64,000 nt of DNA from positions 11,907,306 through 11,971,305 of the forward strand of contig JABBOT010000001.1 of the NCBI GenBank assembly GCA_016165875.1, given 5' to 3'. The translations under genes and the position numbers were made by a program. This stretch comes from Acanthopleura granulata (Eukaryota; Mollusca; Polyplacophora; Chitonida; Chitonidae). Shown one piece after another: positions 47,372-61,146 of this stretch. Under the pieces are notes generated by a model. That model had not been told where the DNA came from, ran no database searches, and saw nothing but the letters and a program-made list of their open reading frames with translations. The number at the start of each line of letters is the position of its first letter. The stretch's first letter is position 1.

Positions 47372-47725
47372 CTGATATACTGTGACCGAATAGGACATCA
47401 TATCTGGCCTTACTATACTGTATTACAGTGACATAAATCTCATGTTTATGTCGGAATACGTTCACTGTTGAGGCGTCGTAAAGTGTGACCTGGTGACTAG
47501 TATTGGTACATTGTGATTGGGTGAGACGGCATATCTGGTGTTTGATTCTGACTGCATGGGGTGTCACATTTGGTGTCATTATACTCTGTGTGTCTGAGGT
47601 GTCATATCTGGTGTCATTATACTCCGGCTGGTAGGGGTGTCATGTCTGATGTCAGTATACTGGAACTGGTTGTATTGTGTCAGACCTAGTGTCAGTATAC
47701 AGTGACTCGGCGGAGCGTCATGTTT
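47372..47725. repeat. degenerate ~47-bp tandem array, left part
   Basis: Units of the type GTGTCATATCTGGTGTCATT plus ATACTCTGACTGGTAGG repeat with heavy divergence, best preserved at 47570-47690. Confidence 0.7.
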
Positions 47726-47729
47726 TGTC

Positions 47730-48088
47730 TCAAATTTCAAGAAACAAGCTAAAAAATACCTGACACAGAAAACATAAAGCAGAGGTTTTACGTAAAACTT
47801 TGCTTGTATATATGTATGTAGAAACCTCTTCATACGTTGAAACATTCAGCAATATATAAATGTATGTATTTGTACATATTGTGCTTTACAGTTTGCATCT
47901 CTTTTTTTTGGATTTTGTTTTTTTTTTGTTTTTTTTTTCTTACCAATACAGGATGAAAGTTTATGTGAATGTAGGAGTGAGACTGCCTCAGGGAAGATCA
48001 ACTGTTATGTTGACTGAGTGTATATTTCCCTCTGTAAATAAAGTTTATTCTTCTTCTTTTTCTTCTTCTTCTTCTTCTTATTATTATT
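47730..48088. mobile_element. probable retroposon insertion splitting the ~47-bp array
   Basis: A unique segment with T-rich runs ends in CTCTGTAAATAAAGTTTATT (AATAAA at 48035) and a TTC/TTA microsatellite (48047-48088), after which the array resumes. A 3' AATAAA plus microsatellite tail is typical of non-LTR elements or SINEs. The 5' border and family are unknown. Confidence 0.4.
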
Positions 48089-48170
48089 GATATACTCTGA
48101 CCGGGAGAGACGTCTTATCTTGTGTTATTATACATTTACTGGATGAGGTGTCATGTGTGTTTTGCACTGC
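48089..48170. repeat. degenerate ~47-bp tandem array, right part
   Basis: GATATACTCTGACCGGGAGA and the following TTATCTTGTGTTATTATAC resume the unit found at 47372-47725. Confidence 0.6.
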
Positions 48171-49789
48171 ATCCCAGTGGGATATAAACACTCCGCCAAT
48201 GGGTCCAGTCAGAGATAAGGCGAAACCTTCCTCATAGTGTGATATGTGATATCGACTAGCTGACTGTCGGATGAAAAGTGGACAAACCCTACGCACTAAA
48301 AACAAGTGTTTAGATTTTAAATGGCAAAGTGAATATATTTCTGTTACACTTACTAGACACGCGTCCTGGTGTTTATACATAAAGATGATGCAGGCGTGTA
48401 GGCCTATACCTGTGGTGAGGTGTTTATTATGAAAAGCGTATGATATATACTAAAACACTATGATCTTACAATTGGTAGAATGCAACAAATAGTCTCCTGT
48501 AAAGCACGTGGCTTATTTTCATTCTGCTAGGTTTTGTAGTCGAATTTGTCGATTGAATACCAGATATCGCACTGAGCGAACGCGCGACTTTAACAAACCA
48601 ACGAACGCAAAAACAAACAAACTTGGCCTAGATCTACATGCACTCTGATTTTATTAGCTTACTGCAATCAATACAATATCATTCAACTATTAAATGGTGG
48701 AATGCCATCGGTGTCAGGGCTGCTTGCTTAAACATTGTATAGGGTCATGTAGGCAATAGGCCTACCTGTAGTTTCAAGTTCTGTTCCATAGACAATATAC
48801 ACAACCAGTTACAACTAAATAACGGGTTAATTTATTGCAAGTTTGATTTCACTGTTCATGGTTTACTTCTTTAACAAAATAAAAGAAGGCTAGAGAATTT
48901 GGTAAAACGTTTGCTACCGAGCTGGTCTGCAATCCGTATTCAACATGTATAGGCTTATGCAGTTGAAGCCAGAAGAATGATAATATGTAGGCCTCTAGGT
49001 CCATACAGCTATTTTTACGGCATCGGGTAGACATTCATGTAAATCTACGTATGAAAAAAAATAAACAAAACCAAAGATAATAAAACACGTTAAGAAAAGC
49101 CCTGAACTTTTTCCAGTGCCGAGCTCGCGCCTTTAAAGAATTTTCTACAGGTTGTATTCAACGGGGACTATATAGGGCGTGAAAATGTAATCAGTTAAAA
49201 TGTGAACCATAATACTTACATATATATATTTGCAAGTTGTCGCTTATCATAATTATGCAGGCTTTCACACTTGGGCTTTGTGTGCACCTGTGCGTAAAAC
49301 CCAAGACAGCGATTTTATTCAACGCGATTTTATCAAAGGGCTTGATATCCATATTTATCAAAGAAGCGCACTGGAGTATTGGATAAGAATGGTAGAGTAG
49401 TCTCCCTTCACCCACCGGACTGTTAACACCAGATGGCATTACGACAGATAGCGCGCGAAAAGCGACGATCGGAGAAGTGACTACGTTTGACACTGCTAGT
49501 ACTTGGCGAAACACAGTTTTGATTGAGAAGACGTTATCAGAAATCCATTGTGATATTATTACTATAGATAGAGGTAAACAACTAAGTATTGTGCTAAAAA
49601 TGGCTATTTTTGCAAAATTGAAAACATTTTTTGCGCTGTCAACGTAGGCTTACAATATCATTATGTCCACGTTTATTATGTCCATATCATTATCATCAGT
49701 CCTAACCTATCTTTTATTTTGTCTTCTGAATTCATCATTCACGATATGATTGTTGTGTAAATCTGACTGGAAATAACGCCGCGTTTTCC
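48171..49789. other. long stretch without recognised genes
   Basis: No exon or array supported. 49440-49520 is somewhat more GC-rich (GCGCGCGAAAAGCGACGATC) and could be promoter sequence for the candidate exon at 49790. Confidence 0.3.
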
Positions 49790-49888
49790 ATGGCTGGGCA
49801 AAATCTGCCTACCTCTCCTCAAGAACTGAATGTGATCATGGCAGAATATCTCCCAGACTATGGCATGATAAATTTGGCGCAGGGGTAA
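49790..49888 (+). CDS. possible first exon of a PLP aminotransferase-like gene
   Basis: ATG in a CCATGG context opens 32 codons containing SPQELNVIMAEYLPDYGMI then NLAQG, ending GG/GTAACA, which can be read either as a donor or as GGG TAA. The end resembles the conserved INLAQGFPDF start of class I/II aminotransferases (kynurenine or methionine aminotransferase type). The following FPDF exon was not found downstream, so this may be a fragment, a chance ORF or the start of a gene with a very long intron. Confidence 0.3.
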   Translation: MAGQNLPTSPQELNVIMAEYLPDYGMINLAQG

Positions 49889-52800
49889 CAAGCCCAAGGC
49901 ACCCAAAACTGCCAACCTTTTCTTACATCTTGACTACAGTTGTGCATGTGTTATTAATTTTTGGCTGTAGACATAGACATTAAAATAGCATTCCCAAGCC
50001 ATTTTTGAAAAGAGTAAAGACCATAACAAACTATATGTATTTGGAAAGCTTAACACCTGTTTATTACGAAAATCCAAACGTCTTATTTCTGCAATGATGT
50101 GGAACCATCTCATGGCTTCAATTTAAGGGCTACCCTCTTGGACAAAAATTTCTGAAAAATATGAAAAATAACTCATTGAGATTAGACTGAAAAAAATGTA
50201 TAAAATCACTTAAATATGGTTCTGTTGAATAATTGGTTGTGTTACATAAAATAAATATATTGCAGGACTGAACAATTAGGACAAGAAGTAAACATTTTAA
50301 TGGTTATATCCTAAAATTAACTGTGAAATACTTTCGGAAATAGGCTTACAGCCTTCGTGAGATACACTCTGATGAATAAAATATAGTTTAGAAATTTATA
50401 AAAAAAAACAATAAAAAAAAACCAGATAAACAACCCCTACAGCTACACTTACATTATGTTAAGACGCCACATTCATTTCCAATTCAGGATGAATATTCAT
50501 GTTTGCAAGCAATACCTGTGCCTCCTGCATAGATAGCTACTACGCGTATGTGCACTACAGCTTACACATATGTAATAGATAGACCCCCATGCCTTTTCTA
50601 TCATAAATAATCACCTTCGTCCACATTGTTAAGTTTTATAAACACTGCTGAAGTACAGAAAAGTGCTTTAATTTTTGTAAGCTATACAATTTAATAGCAT
50701 ATATCACTTCGAAATGAAAAAAAATCACACATGAATCAGACAACACGCTCGCAGCTCTTCCCTCGGAAAAATCCCGCACTTAAATAACACATTCTCAAGG
50801 CTCAAAACGTTGTTCTCAAAACCCGGTCATCTATAGTTTGTGTCACCAGCATACTTAAATTGAAAACAGTGGTGCAAGTAGGGCACCTTGTTTGAAGAAG
50901 TTGAGGTCTGATTTCAGCTGTAACAAAAATACCACTGGCAGCGCCACCCTGTGGGCTTTGGGAGAGCTAATTAAAATGTGTGTCTAGTGATGTTGACATG
51001 TCAGTTATTGTTGGTGCATTTCTCTCTATCTTGCAATAGTTTCCAATATTGTCAACTTGAATTTTGAATTTAGAGGAAGTTGATCAGGAAAAACATATAG
51101 TTTCCTGGGAGTGAAGGATTTGTTGTATAGTGCCTTATCTCATGACAGAACTTAAATTGTTGGCTATATTAGTTTTAAATTTTGGATGTTCTAGGCTAGC
51201 CTTCTGATATTGGATGATACAACAGGGATTGATACCTATTGTACTGACAAGCCGATGTGTGTAAAATTGAGTTTGAAATTGACTTTTGTGTTTGACAACT
51301 AAATAATTTTAGTAAAAAAAATTTCAACAACAGAAAGAAAGCTATTCTCGACTTCTGTACTGAAAGCTGAATCGTCTGTGCATTTGGCCAGCTATTTCTC
51401 CCTTCAGGGCCTTGACAGAATGTCAAAAACACAATATTTATTCAACCAGCAGTTTTCTACTGGAATATTATCAACAACATTGGTAATAATTACTGCTTCA
51501 CACACTGTTGAGAATGGTTAGATGAATTTGTCATGTGTGCGGTCAAACATCATATCATTTTTCATACTTGCCCACTGCTGTGTTTTACTCCTGGTGGCCA
51601 AGTTGTTTTTTCTCTCTGTGAACATGCTCTGACCTTGCTGTCACAAATGGCAGCGGTTTTAGGCAAACTGTCATATTAAATATTTGATAGAGCATTTCAA
51701 CATCTTACAAGGAATGTAGGATAAAAGAAAGTTGAAGTTCAATGTGGATAACTCCATTTTCGTGTGGAAAAAAAAAGTCAAGGGGTGTAACTCACTTTCG
51801 AATTTACTCAAACTTAAGGCATGCATTTCCATCATGATCAAAAGTAAGCCACTTTCTTTATATCTTTTATCTTTTTATAATTTTATATTTCTTTCAAGAA
51901 TTTCGAAGGCTTTAACATAAAAAGAATTATATTGAGGGTATCACGTCCTTTAGTACCAAAACCACTTTAAAAGCTGGTCATTCTTATAACCTATAAATTA
52001 ATCCTCAGATGCTAAAAATAAATCCCAGAACATCAAGCTATAGCATGATGCAACAGATTTTTGAAGAGACACATCGGCAGATACCTAGATTTATCTCACT
52101 CGATTATTTTTTAGGTGGGGGAGGGTGAATGTTGTGATTGTGAAAAGCATGGTAAAATATGCCGTGTTTTTCTCTCAGTGTATGACAAAAATGATTATCA
52201 GGAGTTTCCTCATGCCAGCCAACTTGCAAAACTGCTAGTGTTCCTTTGTGGATCTCCGTGGAGTCAGATCTGTAGGACATTGTTGGGGTTACCGAAGTTG
52301 AAGGCAGAATGAAGGCACCGTGGGTAAACTGGAAATCCTAAACATTACAACTTATCGTGTATTCAACAGATGGAGGAATAACTAAACCTTCTTAGGCATG
52401 TGGTTTTCTCTAAAAGGATTGCTTTGATGATCTGTGTTGTACTAGACTGTTTGTTGACAGCAGGTTGGCTGGCCGATTTCACGTGGCTTTAACACACATG
52501 GCTGTGTGGTCAGTTCACTCAAGCTCAGTGACATTCCTGATGGAATTATCTAAGCATGTTTTTCCACACAAGTAAATTTTACTACAACCCCTATATAAGG
52601 TAGGATATGATGGTAGAGTGTGAAAGCTACTCATCCCAAAGACAGCTATTTTAGTGCCATAAAGTGGAGTAACCATCTCAGTTCATCATCACCCTTCTCT
52701 TGTCCTCACAGGAAATTTTCCCGCCTTAGAGACAGGAAGTCGGACTGCTGGCTAACACTATGCATTCAATCAAAAAGCTCGTTGTTGGTTTTTCTTTTGA

Positions 52801-55730
52801 CCTTTACAAATGGAAAAGTCTTTAATGGTCTTTCACATAACATGAAAAACGTTTTGTTTTTTTCGGTAATAGTTATACCTGTAGCTTGATGCCAATTATT
52901 AAAGTTTTCTTAAAGTGTTCTACCTTTTGAACTGTTTGTGTTTTTTCTTGTGAGGAAAATATTTGCTGTTTGTATATGTTATAGATAGTTTTCATCTCTG
53001 TGTACTTGTTTAAGAAATGCCATCATAAATTGTTGTTTTAATGTCCAAATAAATCTTTTTTCAGTGTTCTTTTCATGAAAATAAAAATAAAATTTGAAAA
53101 TCATGTAATTTGTGGTAAATGTGGACTATCACAGCCACTTTTTTAGGGATAAATATTTACATCATTGGAAGGCTTTGCAAAAAAAAGGAAAATCATACAT
53201 CAAGATCGGAGAAAATTAAAGCGTAGATTTTCAGTTCTATTTTTTTTTTTTTTTGTTTTTTTTTTGTTTTTTTAAGAGTAGGCTCCCTCACAATGCACAA
53301 TATAGATGTCACCTTGTGGAGAGTGTATTGTTATTCACTGTTAGGAATGTGACATTTAATTTCTTTATAATTTTTATTCAAAAGATAAGATTTTCATTTT
53401 GTTATGTTTAAAATACATTTATGGTGGTCACATAAATAGACACATATTTAGATATCATTATGTCATATTTTGTATTGACAGTATTTGCCACTTTAAAATA
53501 AGAGACACCTCATGACTGAGGTACTGTTCATTAAAAAGATTATAAAATTTCTTCTTGAATGTAAAGACCTGTTTGAAATTTTTTTAAGCCGTTGCTGATA
53601 TATTTTCGTTTGAAGTGTGGAGTACTGTGCTGCTGACTGAGGATCTGAAGGCGCCCATGGTTTTAACCTTATAAGAGATTGACCAATCAGAGAGCTAGGA
53701 GATATCAGTTGTTTGTAAGCCGTGCTGTAAATGTTCTGAGTTGTCTGTCAATATAACATGTAATAACATAGGGACAGCACACTGTTTTAATGTTATAGGT
53801 TTTAATTATATAAAGTACATGTGTGAACAACACTGCAACTTTTTTCCAGACCATTGTGTTGTGGCGGGAGTAAGTTTCTTGATCATTTCATGCTATGAAT
53901 TTAGATGTATGCTTAAGTTTAAACCACAACCCAACCCAGCAGCTTACTACAGTCTCAGGTGACTAGTGATTCGCGTTTGCAACGTTTGTGTCACAGCCCA
54001 GACAGAAAAGCTGCATTTCAAGCAAGTGGATGAAGCACGGTCAAATATCCATTTCCTCTTGTTGTAGTTGTAGTTGTAAGAAAAAATGCTTTACTGAAAT
54101 AAAAATAATATTATCCAAACTTTAAGGCAAACTCAGCTTAGAACATGCACAGTCTTTGACTTTAAGTGTTGGTAAACTAGGGTGCATGAGAGTTATGTGG
54201 AGTTAGTATCCATATACTTTAAGTACATGTCCATTTACTAGCTGGGTCTTTATTTATACCTCTGTTGACATACAAACCTGACATAAAGTAGAATTTTGTG
54301 ATCTAAGGAAATTTAGGCAGTCTGTGAAATACATGTAGTTGTCTATATTCCCCTGTCTTTTGATGCTGGGGAGTTCTGGTTACCCTGTAGGCCTACAAAT
54401 GCTGTGTGAAGGTGAGGACTGGTACATGTATAATTTGTGTGTGGTGCTATTGACATTACATGTCTGCTGGAGTTACCCTGTCTGGAGCCAGGGCAGGGAC
54501 CCAGTTTAATTAGCCCCCAGACCCAGACCCATATTGAAGCTATCTCCTGTGGGGTAGGAAGATCAACCAGCTGACTGAATTAAACTTAGTGAAGTAGTTC
54601 TGGGGCCTGTCAGTTCCTGTGGTACTTCTCAAGACAGTAGTAAGCTGTGTTACAGTGAAGTATAGCTAGGGGTTACAACACCACAGGGACTTAAGCTGTA
54701 GGACTGACACTATCAGCGCTCATCCTACCTCACAGACTGGCAGATTTCACTTGTGTGGCCAAGGTACTTGTACTTATGACTTTCCTGTCTGTATGAAAAG
54801 TCTAGGGGATCTGCATGCTAGATGTACAGTGTATGTGTTCACAGTGATCTGGATACCCTTACACACTGCCAGCTGATAATATTATCATGTGTTACTACTA
54901 GCATGTAATTTTGTGGGGGTTAAAAACTTACAGCATGAGCACATGGTATCAAAAACTCTATTTCATTCTGTATGGTAAGTCAGGTGTTTAGTAATTTTAC
55001 TATCTGTAACCATGAAGTAAACCTGTTTTTCATGTTGGGCTTTGTAGGTTGGTACCATTTGTCTACTACATGGCTACAGGCTTGTTTAGATTTTGTCTTT
55101 AATAGTATTTGCAATAATTTCAATTAATGTGCATCCCAAACCAGTTTTATGTGTAATCCATGGCAAGCTTTGTCCTCTATGTATGCATGCTCAAACATTA
55201 TAAATTAAGGTCTGTTCAGTTGCATACACATACCGTATTAAAGAAACATGTGCACAAACTGAATGTATCATAATAGGCCTGTAAATCTATCACAGGTAGG
55301 CTTATGTATGGCATACCTGTGTGTGTACCTGTAGAGTATGTTAGCTGGGAAGGCACGGTTTTAAAAGTAATCCTTGGCTGGGTTGAGCACATCACCAACC
55401 ACCATATGTTCATTACCGGAGTCATCAACATAGTGTCACATAGAATCACTCTGGCCAAATAGGTATGTGTAGGTATTTTTTTATGCCCATGATATAAGTT
55501 TATCCTAAATATTTTCAGAGTGGTGAGCCAAGATGCTGGAAAAGCCGTGCTTGTACACTGTAAAGGATCTAAAATTTCGTCCAGAAAATTGCATTTTTAG
55601 AGGAAAAGAAACTTCAGAAGATATTTTTAGGCCTGAAACTTGCATTTTTCAGCCCAAGGCCTTTCAAAAATTAATAGAACCCTCAAAATCAGGAAATAAG
55701 AGCAACTTATTCTTGGGCGAAATTCTATTT
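49889..55730. other. long stretch without recognised genes
   Basis: AT-rich sequence with poly-T low complexity at 53240-53275. Open frames (51196-51432 minus, 52115-52312, 52620-52889, 53741-53962) lack domain or splice support. A CCAAT box at 53682 is too weak on its own to call a promoter. Confidence 0.35.
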
Positions 55731-55732
55731 AC

Positions 55733-55899
55733 ATATTTATTTATTGGTGTTTTATGCCGTACTCAAGAATATTTCACTTATCCGACGGCAGCCAACATTG
55801 TGGTAGGAGAAAACCGGGCAGAGCTCGGGAAACCCACGACCATCTGCAGGTTGCTGGCAGACCTTTCCATGTATGGCCGGAGAGGAAGCCAACATGAGG
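55733..55899 (-). mobile_element. 5'-truncated SINE
   Basis: TATTGGTGTTTTATGCCGTA, AGAATATTTCACTTATCCGA, AACCGGGCAGAGCTCGGGAA and TATGGCCGGAGAGGAAGCCA match the body and 3' end of the SINE family in reverse orientation. The tRNA-like head is absent, as expected for 5' truncation. Confidence 0.8.
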
Positions 55900-57817
55900 G
55901 AAATGTTAGGTCCTTTAAGTAATTATATGTTGATTGGATATAACAGGACATTTGTTTTGCAGCATAATCAGTGTGGACCTCAAAGAGCTTCTTAAAGATT
56001 TTTTCGTTATAAGTAATTCATTAATCCAGTGCCGGATTAAGTGGCATCCTTTGTTTCAAACATCAGAACTGAATGCCGTATATGTGTTTGTTTTAGAAAT
56101 ACCACCTAAATTGGTGTGTGAGGATGGCCATGGCACTGGCCGAGTATCAGATACATGTAGTTCATGTGGAATCTGTGACTCAGTGTACTAGTGGTGTCAT
56201 CAGGTAACTTTACTTGAGGCATTTCGGTGAGGCAGCACTATACAGTAGTAATATGTCAGTAGAGGACAGCCTTGCCTCAAGGATGGACACATGACATTCA
56301 GTTTAAACGGATGTAAACTGAAGTTTGCTCTTTGGATACAAGTTGTCAGCCTTTCCACCTGTTGCCAGAGATCTTTGTTATATGTGTATAGAAGTTGTGT
56401 ATATTGCTGGGGCAGGCAGTGAATTTTATAGTCCATACAGGAAGTTTAGCTGTTCCTTATGTTCTGCATTGTGGTACAATTTTTAAGTTAAATACATTTT
56501 ATATGTTTATTAAAAACTCCATTTCATTGACATCATAAATCTGTGTTCTTGTCCAGATGGCTGATTTGGAATGGTCTGTGTTCCCCATGTTGATGAGTAT
56601 CTGATATGGACATTCATCCATCCCCCTCTCACACACTCATACACGCATCAATATTCACTCATACACACATACATACAGAAGTCTCTACTAACTTCTTGTT
56701 TTAATTATGAGCTTTAATGCTAGGGCAGACATCTGAGGGTGATTAATACCATTGCTTCAAAGTAGAATAGTGACATTTTTGTACTCTGTGCACTGTATAA
56801 ATTAAACAATGAATAGGTGGTGTGAAACCAAGATACCACTCTGACTGTGTACTATCATTTTTGTTAATATAGGACTGCTGTGTAATACTTGTGTCTCATG
56901 TTTTAGTTAGGTGCTTGAACATGTATACATATACTTATGTTTTAGTTAAGTTATAAAGCTGGGAAAACCTGAATATCCACATCTTTAGCCCTCTGACCAA
57001 ACATTATTAGATTTTTATTTAATGTATATCCTTGAAATTAAATGCAACAGGTGGTTGCTTAGTATGTATTGGGTAAGTTTTGAAACCTTAAATGTTGTAT
57101 CCTCTGACTGAATGCCACAAGTGAAAATTAGCTTAATGTATTTTTAGGATGTGAAAGCATTGAAAGATACATACTGTTTTATGGTGTTTTTTTTATTTTT
57201 ATTCCACTAGCTCTGTGTCGCAGAATATGGTAGATTGATCGATGTTTATTGCTGTACTGGAGGATGTTTCACTTGAGGATGTGTTTGAAGTAGATAGTTT
57301 ACTTTCTTTAATGAAGTGTAAAAATCAGTTGACTGAAATTAAGCATTTCTTAGAATTTCTTAATTAATTAGATGATATTTTGCCTATTATCTTGCATTCA
57401 TAAATGTATTGAGAAGAACTAGACTAAAGAACCCCTGTACATGTACTTTAATTTGTGTACTGATCTTTGTAAGTATACATGTACATACAGATAGAGGTGT
57501 CAGTTTTCAAATTTATATACAAGTTTTTAACATATTTTCTGGACATACATAACTGTATATTTGACACTACATCCAGTAAGACATTTTTGTGTAGTTGCTA
57601 AGGTGTTGACCTGTGTTCATGAGTTTATGAGATTCTTCATGTTCCGTATTTCATGGACTTCACAGGTACTAACGTGCATTCAGTGAAGACAGCCAGCATC
57701 TTCTGTTATTGTGAATACCTGGATTAATAGACAGAGAGAGCAACTCTACATGCGGTCCATCTGTATATCTAACATATGAGCTGTGTTTCTGGTGAGACAT
57801 TAGTCCATTTTTCATGC
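55900..57817. other. stretch without recognised genes
   Basis: CA/CATA-rich low complexity at about 56615-56690. No coding family recognised. It probably contains 5' UTR exons or the promoter of liprin-beta, which cannot be located. Confidence 0.35.
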
Positions 57818-58080
57818 TTAGATACTTACCTTTGTTTCATTGGAATGGCTACTGTTGAGTTTGTCTAAGTTGTCATTCCAAAATTGCTCATCCTGCTGTC
57901 CAGACAGATAAATATTACTCGCTGTGGAACTTCTTAAACTTTTTGTGTCTTTGTCTTGTTTATTTTGATATATTTTTGAGAGAATTGGTCTAAGTAAAGC
58001 ATTGAAGTCAAATAATTTGTTAGAGATCACTTGCCTTCCACCAGTGTGGAATGCACTTGGTTTATACACATGTGAAAATT
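57818..58080 (-). CDS. possible exon of unknown gene, antisense and upstream of liprin-beta
   Basis: The minus-strand open frame encodes a hydrophilic Asn/Ser/Asp/Lys-rich peptide (for example QQDEQFWNDNLDKLNSSHSN) and runs into a consensus GTAAGT donor at about 57831. A CCCACAG acceptor lies near 58089 on the same strand, but the frame carries a TAA one base after it and no ATG follows, so a complete exon cannot be built. Chance or a decayed exon are both possible. Confidence 0.2.
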
Positions 58081-58184
58081 TGGGTTACCTGTGGGAAAGC
58101 TGGGTAGTTAATTGCAAAAGTCAATAGTGTAATCCAGGTACACTGATTGTCTTCATCCAGAAAACTGGCCATTGGCATATAAGT

Positions 58185-58268
58185 GAATCACCCACCATGA
58201 TGGTGGCCGTCCTCACATAAGTGAAATATTCCTGAGTACGACGTAAAACAAGTCAAATAAATAGATAA
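58185..58268 (+). mobile_element. SINE 3' fragment
   Basis: GATGGTGGCCGTCCTCACAT, AGTGAAATATTCCTGAGTAC and GACGTAAAACAAGTCAAATA reproduce the last 80 bp of the SINE family with its ATAAAT tail. Confidence 0.75.
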
Positions 58269-58554
58269 ATATAAGTGAATCATTTTTTGGTATAACCTTT
58301 AACCTTTTATGATATTATGTGGTCATATTATGAATAAGAGGAATGAATTCTCTTCTGGGCACATTTTTTCATCCTGTCCATTCAGAGTTCGATAACTAAA
58401 ACTTTCTATTTGTGAAATATACGCAAGTGTTAATTTGTATGCCTGCACCTCATGTAGTATTCACCGGTGACGCATACTGTTAACACTCTTTCTCACACAA
58501 TAACTATAGGTATGTTTTGTGGTGTTGTAGTTGTGACTGAATGAAGACGTGACA

Positions 58555-59149
58555 ATGTCATCCACTGTGTATGGTACAGAGGCTAGCGATGTGCTAGCGG
58601 CAGCTCTGGAACAGATGGATGGGATAATTGCAGGTATGTATGTGTGTCTCTTTATCTGTTCGTGAACATAGTTTTCCAAAAATGGGTGCTGACCTGTAAT
58701 ATATGGGAGATCCTGCTGTGATGAGCTGTAGAGCCAAGGGGTTTCGGCCAGCACAGCTTCAAGTACAGTGTGAAACAATTTATCTTCAACTGTTAAAGCA
58801 TTATCTCAGGAGGGTTAGGTAGGTGGCCAGCCCAGGTATGAGCTGAGCTTTAACTGTAGCTTTGATGCTAGCTGTAATACAAATGTATAAAATCAGTGTT
58901 ATTGTTTTAACAGAGGCCAGGAAGGATTTTAAAAAAGACAACACATATGAAAAGGTGACATTGCCAATACCAATCAATTCTACAACAAAATCCAACAACC
59001 GTCTGACTTATCTGAGGACAGTGAAGATGATGGAAGACCTGAAGGTGACCCTGCAGACGTGTGAGAACAGGGAGAACATCGCTAAGGCTCTGCCCAAAGA
59101 TGTCCTCAGCTTCTTCCAGGAGTGGGTGGCGAAGACAAACGGTCACCAG
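58555..59149 (+). CDS. liprin-beta (PPFIA-binding protein) N-terminus, first two coding exons, 3' partial
   Basis: Exon 58531-58633 contains ATG 58555 and encodes MSSTVYGTEASDVLAAALEQ followed by MDGIIA. The block ASD(V/M)LAAALEQMDGIIA is the hallmark start of liprin-beta proteins. Exon 58914-59149 joins in phase 1 and encodes an Arg/Lys-rich segment followed by LRTVKMMEDLKVTLQT and ending EWVAKTNGHQ, matching the family's SLRALHLVEDL...VEWL...TNGH region. It ends in phase 0 with CAG/GTAAGT. Only residues 1-105 are present; the coiled-coil and SAM domains must lie beyond the window. Liprin-beta is a cytoplasmic scaffold that pairs with liprin-alpha at synapses and adhesion sites. The ATG exon has a GTTGTAG acceptor at 58530, so a non-coding 5' exon lies further left. 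Confidence 0.85.
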
Positions 59150-61146
59150 GTAAGTGACAGAAAATAACAAGAGTTTACCTGGATACGTGGACATCAAACA
59201 GGACTTGCCTTCCAGAAATTTTGTAATTGGCTCCTTGATTAGGAGAGAGGATCTTATGGAATGTGCAGGGCATCTTCATCTATTAGAATGTTGCAACAAA
59301 AGCAAACCTTGTGTCATAAATCAGTCACAGCTGCAATGACCCACTGCTCCAGATTTACTGATGGACTGTAAACCTATGATTCTGTGTTCATGTATTGATG
59401 AAGTACTCCAATAATGATATAATGATTGCTAACTGATACAATGTACTACCTATGAGATTTGTTGTGTGCTGTGTTCTTGTCAAAATTTTGACTGAACAGG
59501 GGATATCCATTGTTCAAATCTCTTACACAGAGAGAGAAATGTCTGTTCTCTTTTCAGTTTTATAATGGCATTGAAATGAGTGCAGTCTGGTGTTAGACTG
59601 TCATTGGAAACAAAAAAAAGTTTCTGGGAAGCATTCACATGAATAATATGAAGGGAAGTTTAAATTATATTTATAAACATGGTAAACATGAGCTGTATTT
59701 TACTTGATTCAGCCTTTGTTGACTGATGAAAATTTCAGCCGCATATCTTAAACATAAAGATGTTTGAACCAGTGGGTTACCTCCCATTAGTGTGACTTTA
59801 GTCTAACGCAGTAGTCTCCCTTAGTGCCATCCTGTTACAAAATTCTTCTGAACATGTTCCATGGATTTTAATGGGAGTTTATTGTCTTTTGCTTGCAACA
59901 TTTTCACATCACACTTTCTCTAATCAGATTATGAAAAAGCTATGAGTGGATGTGAAGTGGAGGATTCAGACACAATTATCAGGACATACTTTTTATGAAC
60001 TGCTGAGGATGCAGGAGACAAAGAAGGCATTAAATCTAGAAAATCTGATACCACAGGCAGTGACTGTCACTTTGAGACACTGTGTGTGTTGCATTTAGAT
60101 AATGGGGTCTCTGCATCAGACAGCTGGTCTGTGTGAGGAGGAGTGGAGCTATGTTTTGCCTTGATATGAGCCTCATTACTATCACTTGCACTGTTTTAAT
60201 GGTCTTGTACATCTACTATGTGGACCCATGTGTCCTTAAGTATTCAATTCTGTCCACATTGCTCACATTTATTCTGCAGCCCTGGGGTGAAAAGCAAATG
60301 AATTTGTGATTGGTTTTTAATTATGGGACTTGTGATACCCATCTTTGAAATCGTCTTTTTTTTTTTTTTTATGCATTTTTATGAGACGGATTCTGTGTAT
60401 GCAGCCTGCATTGCAGATCTACCCTGTAGTCAGTTGCAGGGATATGGTGGATTTCAGTGCCAAGACTTGTGGAAAATGAATCTACTAGTTCTATATAGGG
60501 TTTTAATTTTGACAAACATGGACTTTGCAGGAACACCAGTGATGTAACACATTTTATGACATAGCATAACATTATGCCCCACTCCCTGAGTACGAGTATT
60601 GGCAATAAATACGAATGGAGGGTTATATTGAAATGAGTTACTTTCCTAATTAAACTATGGCATATTAATTAAAGTTCTGATTTCCATGGAAATCGCCTAC
60701 AAGTAGATAGCTTCATTGATGTGGCCATGCCTTGATTGCTGTTGAAATCAAGGCCATACTGTTTTACACAGCGATTCAGATTCTGATTCAGTTGGACATG
60801 TGGTTTATAAAGCAGCTAAATGTAATAGTCAAGTTCTGATTTTTGCACGTGGGACATCACACTGCAGATCGTCACATTTCTATAATGACCGAGTCGACAG
60901 ACCCAGCTTTACTTGTGAACAAATTACACACTGTAACTCCTTGAAGCAGCTGTATTTCTATCAGTCAAAACCAGAACATCTGTGTGTTTGATATTTGGCC
61001 CTTCATGGTGACTGGAATAGTCTGAGGTTGTACAGTTGTTATTCCAGTTCCCATCAGTGGTGCCATTTGCCATGATTGGTTGGGGGGGTCAGTGGTTCAT
61101 GTAAGTTACCTTGTTGGTTGAAACAAGACGTTATGACATGGAATAG

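Noticed and set aside
55533..55922. 129-codon plus open frame
   Set aside because: Its second half is an antisense SINE and the first half has no family features.
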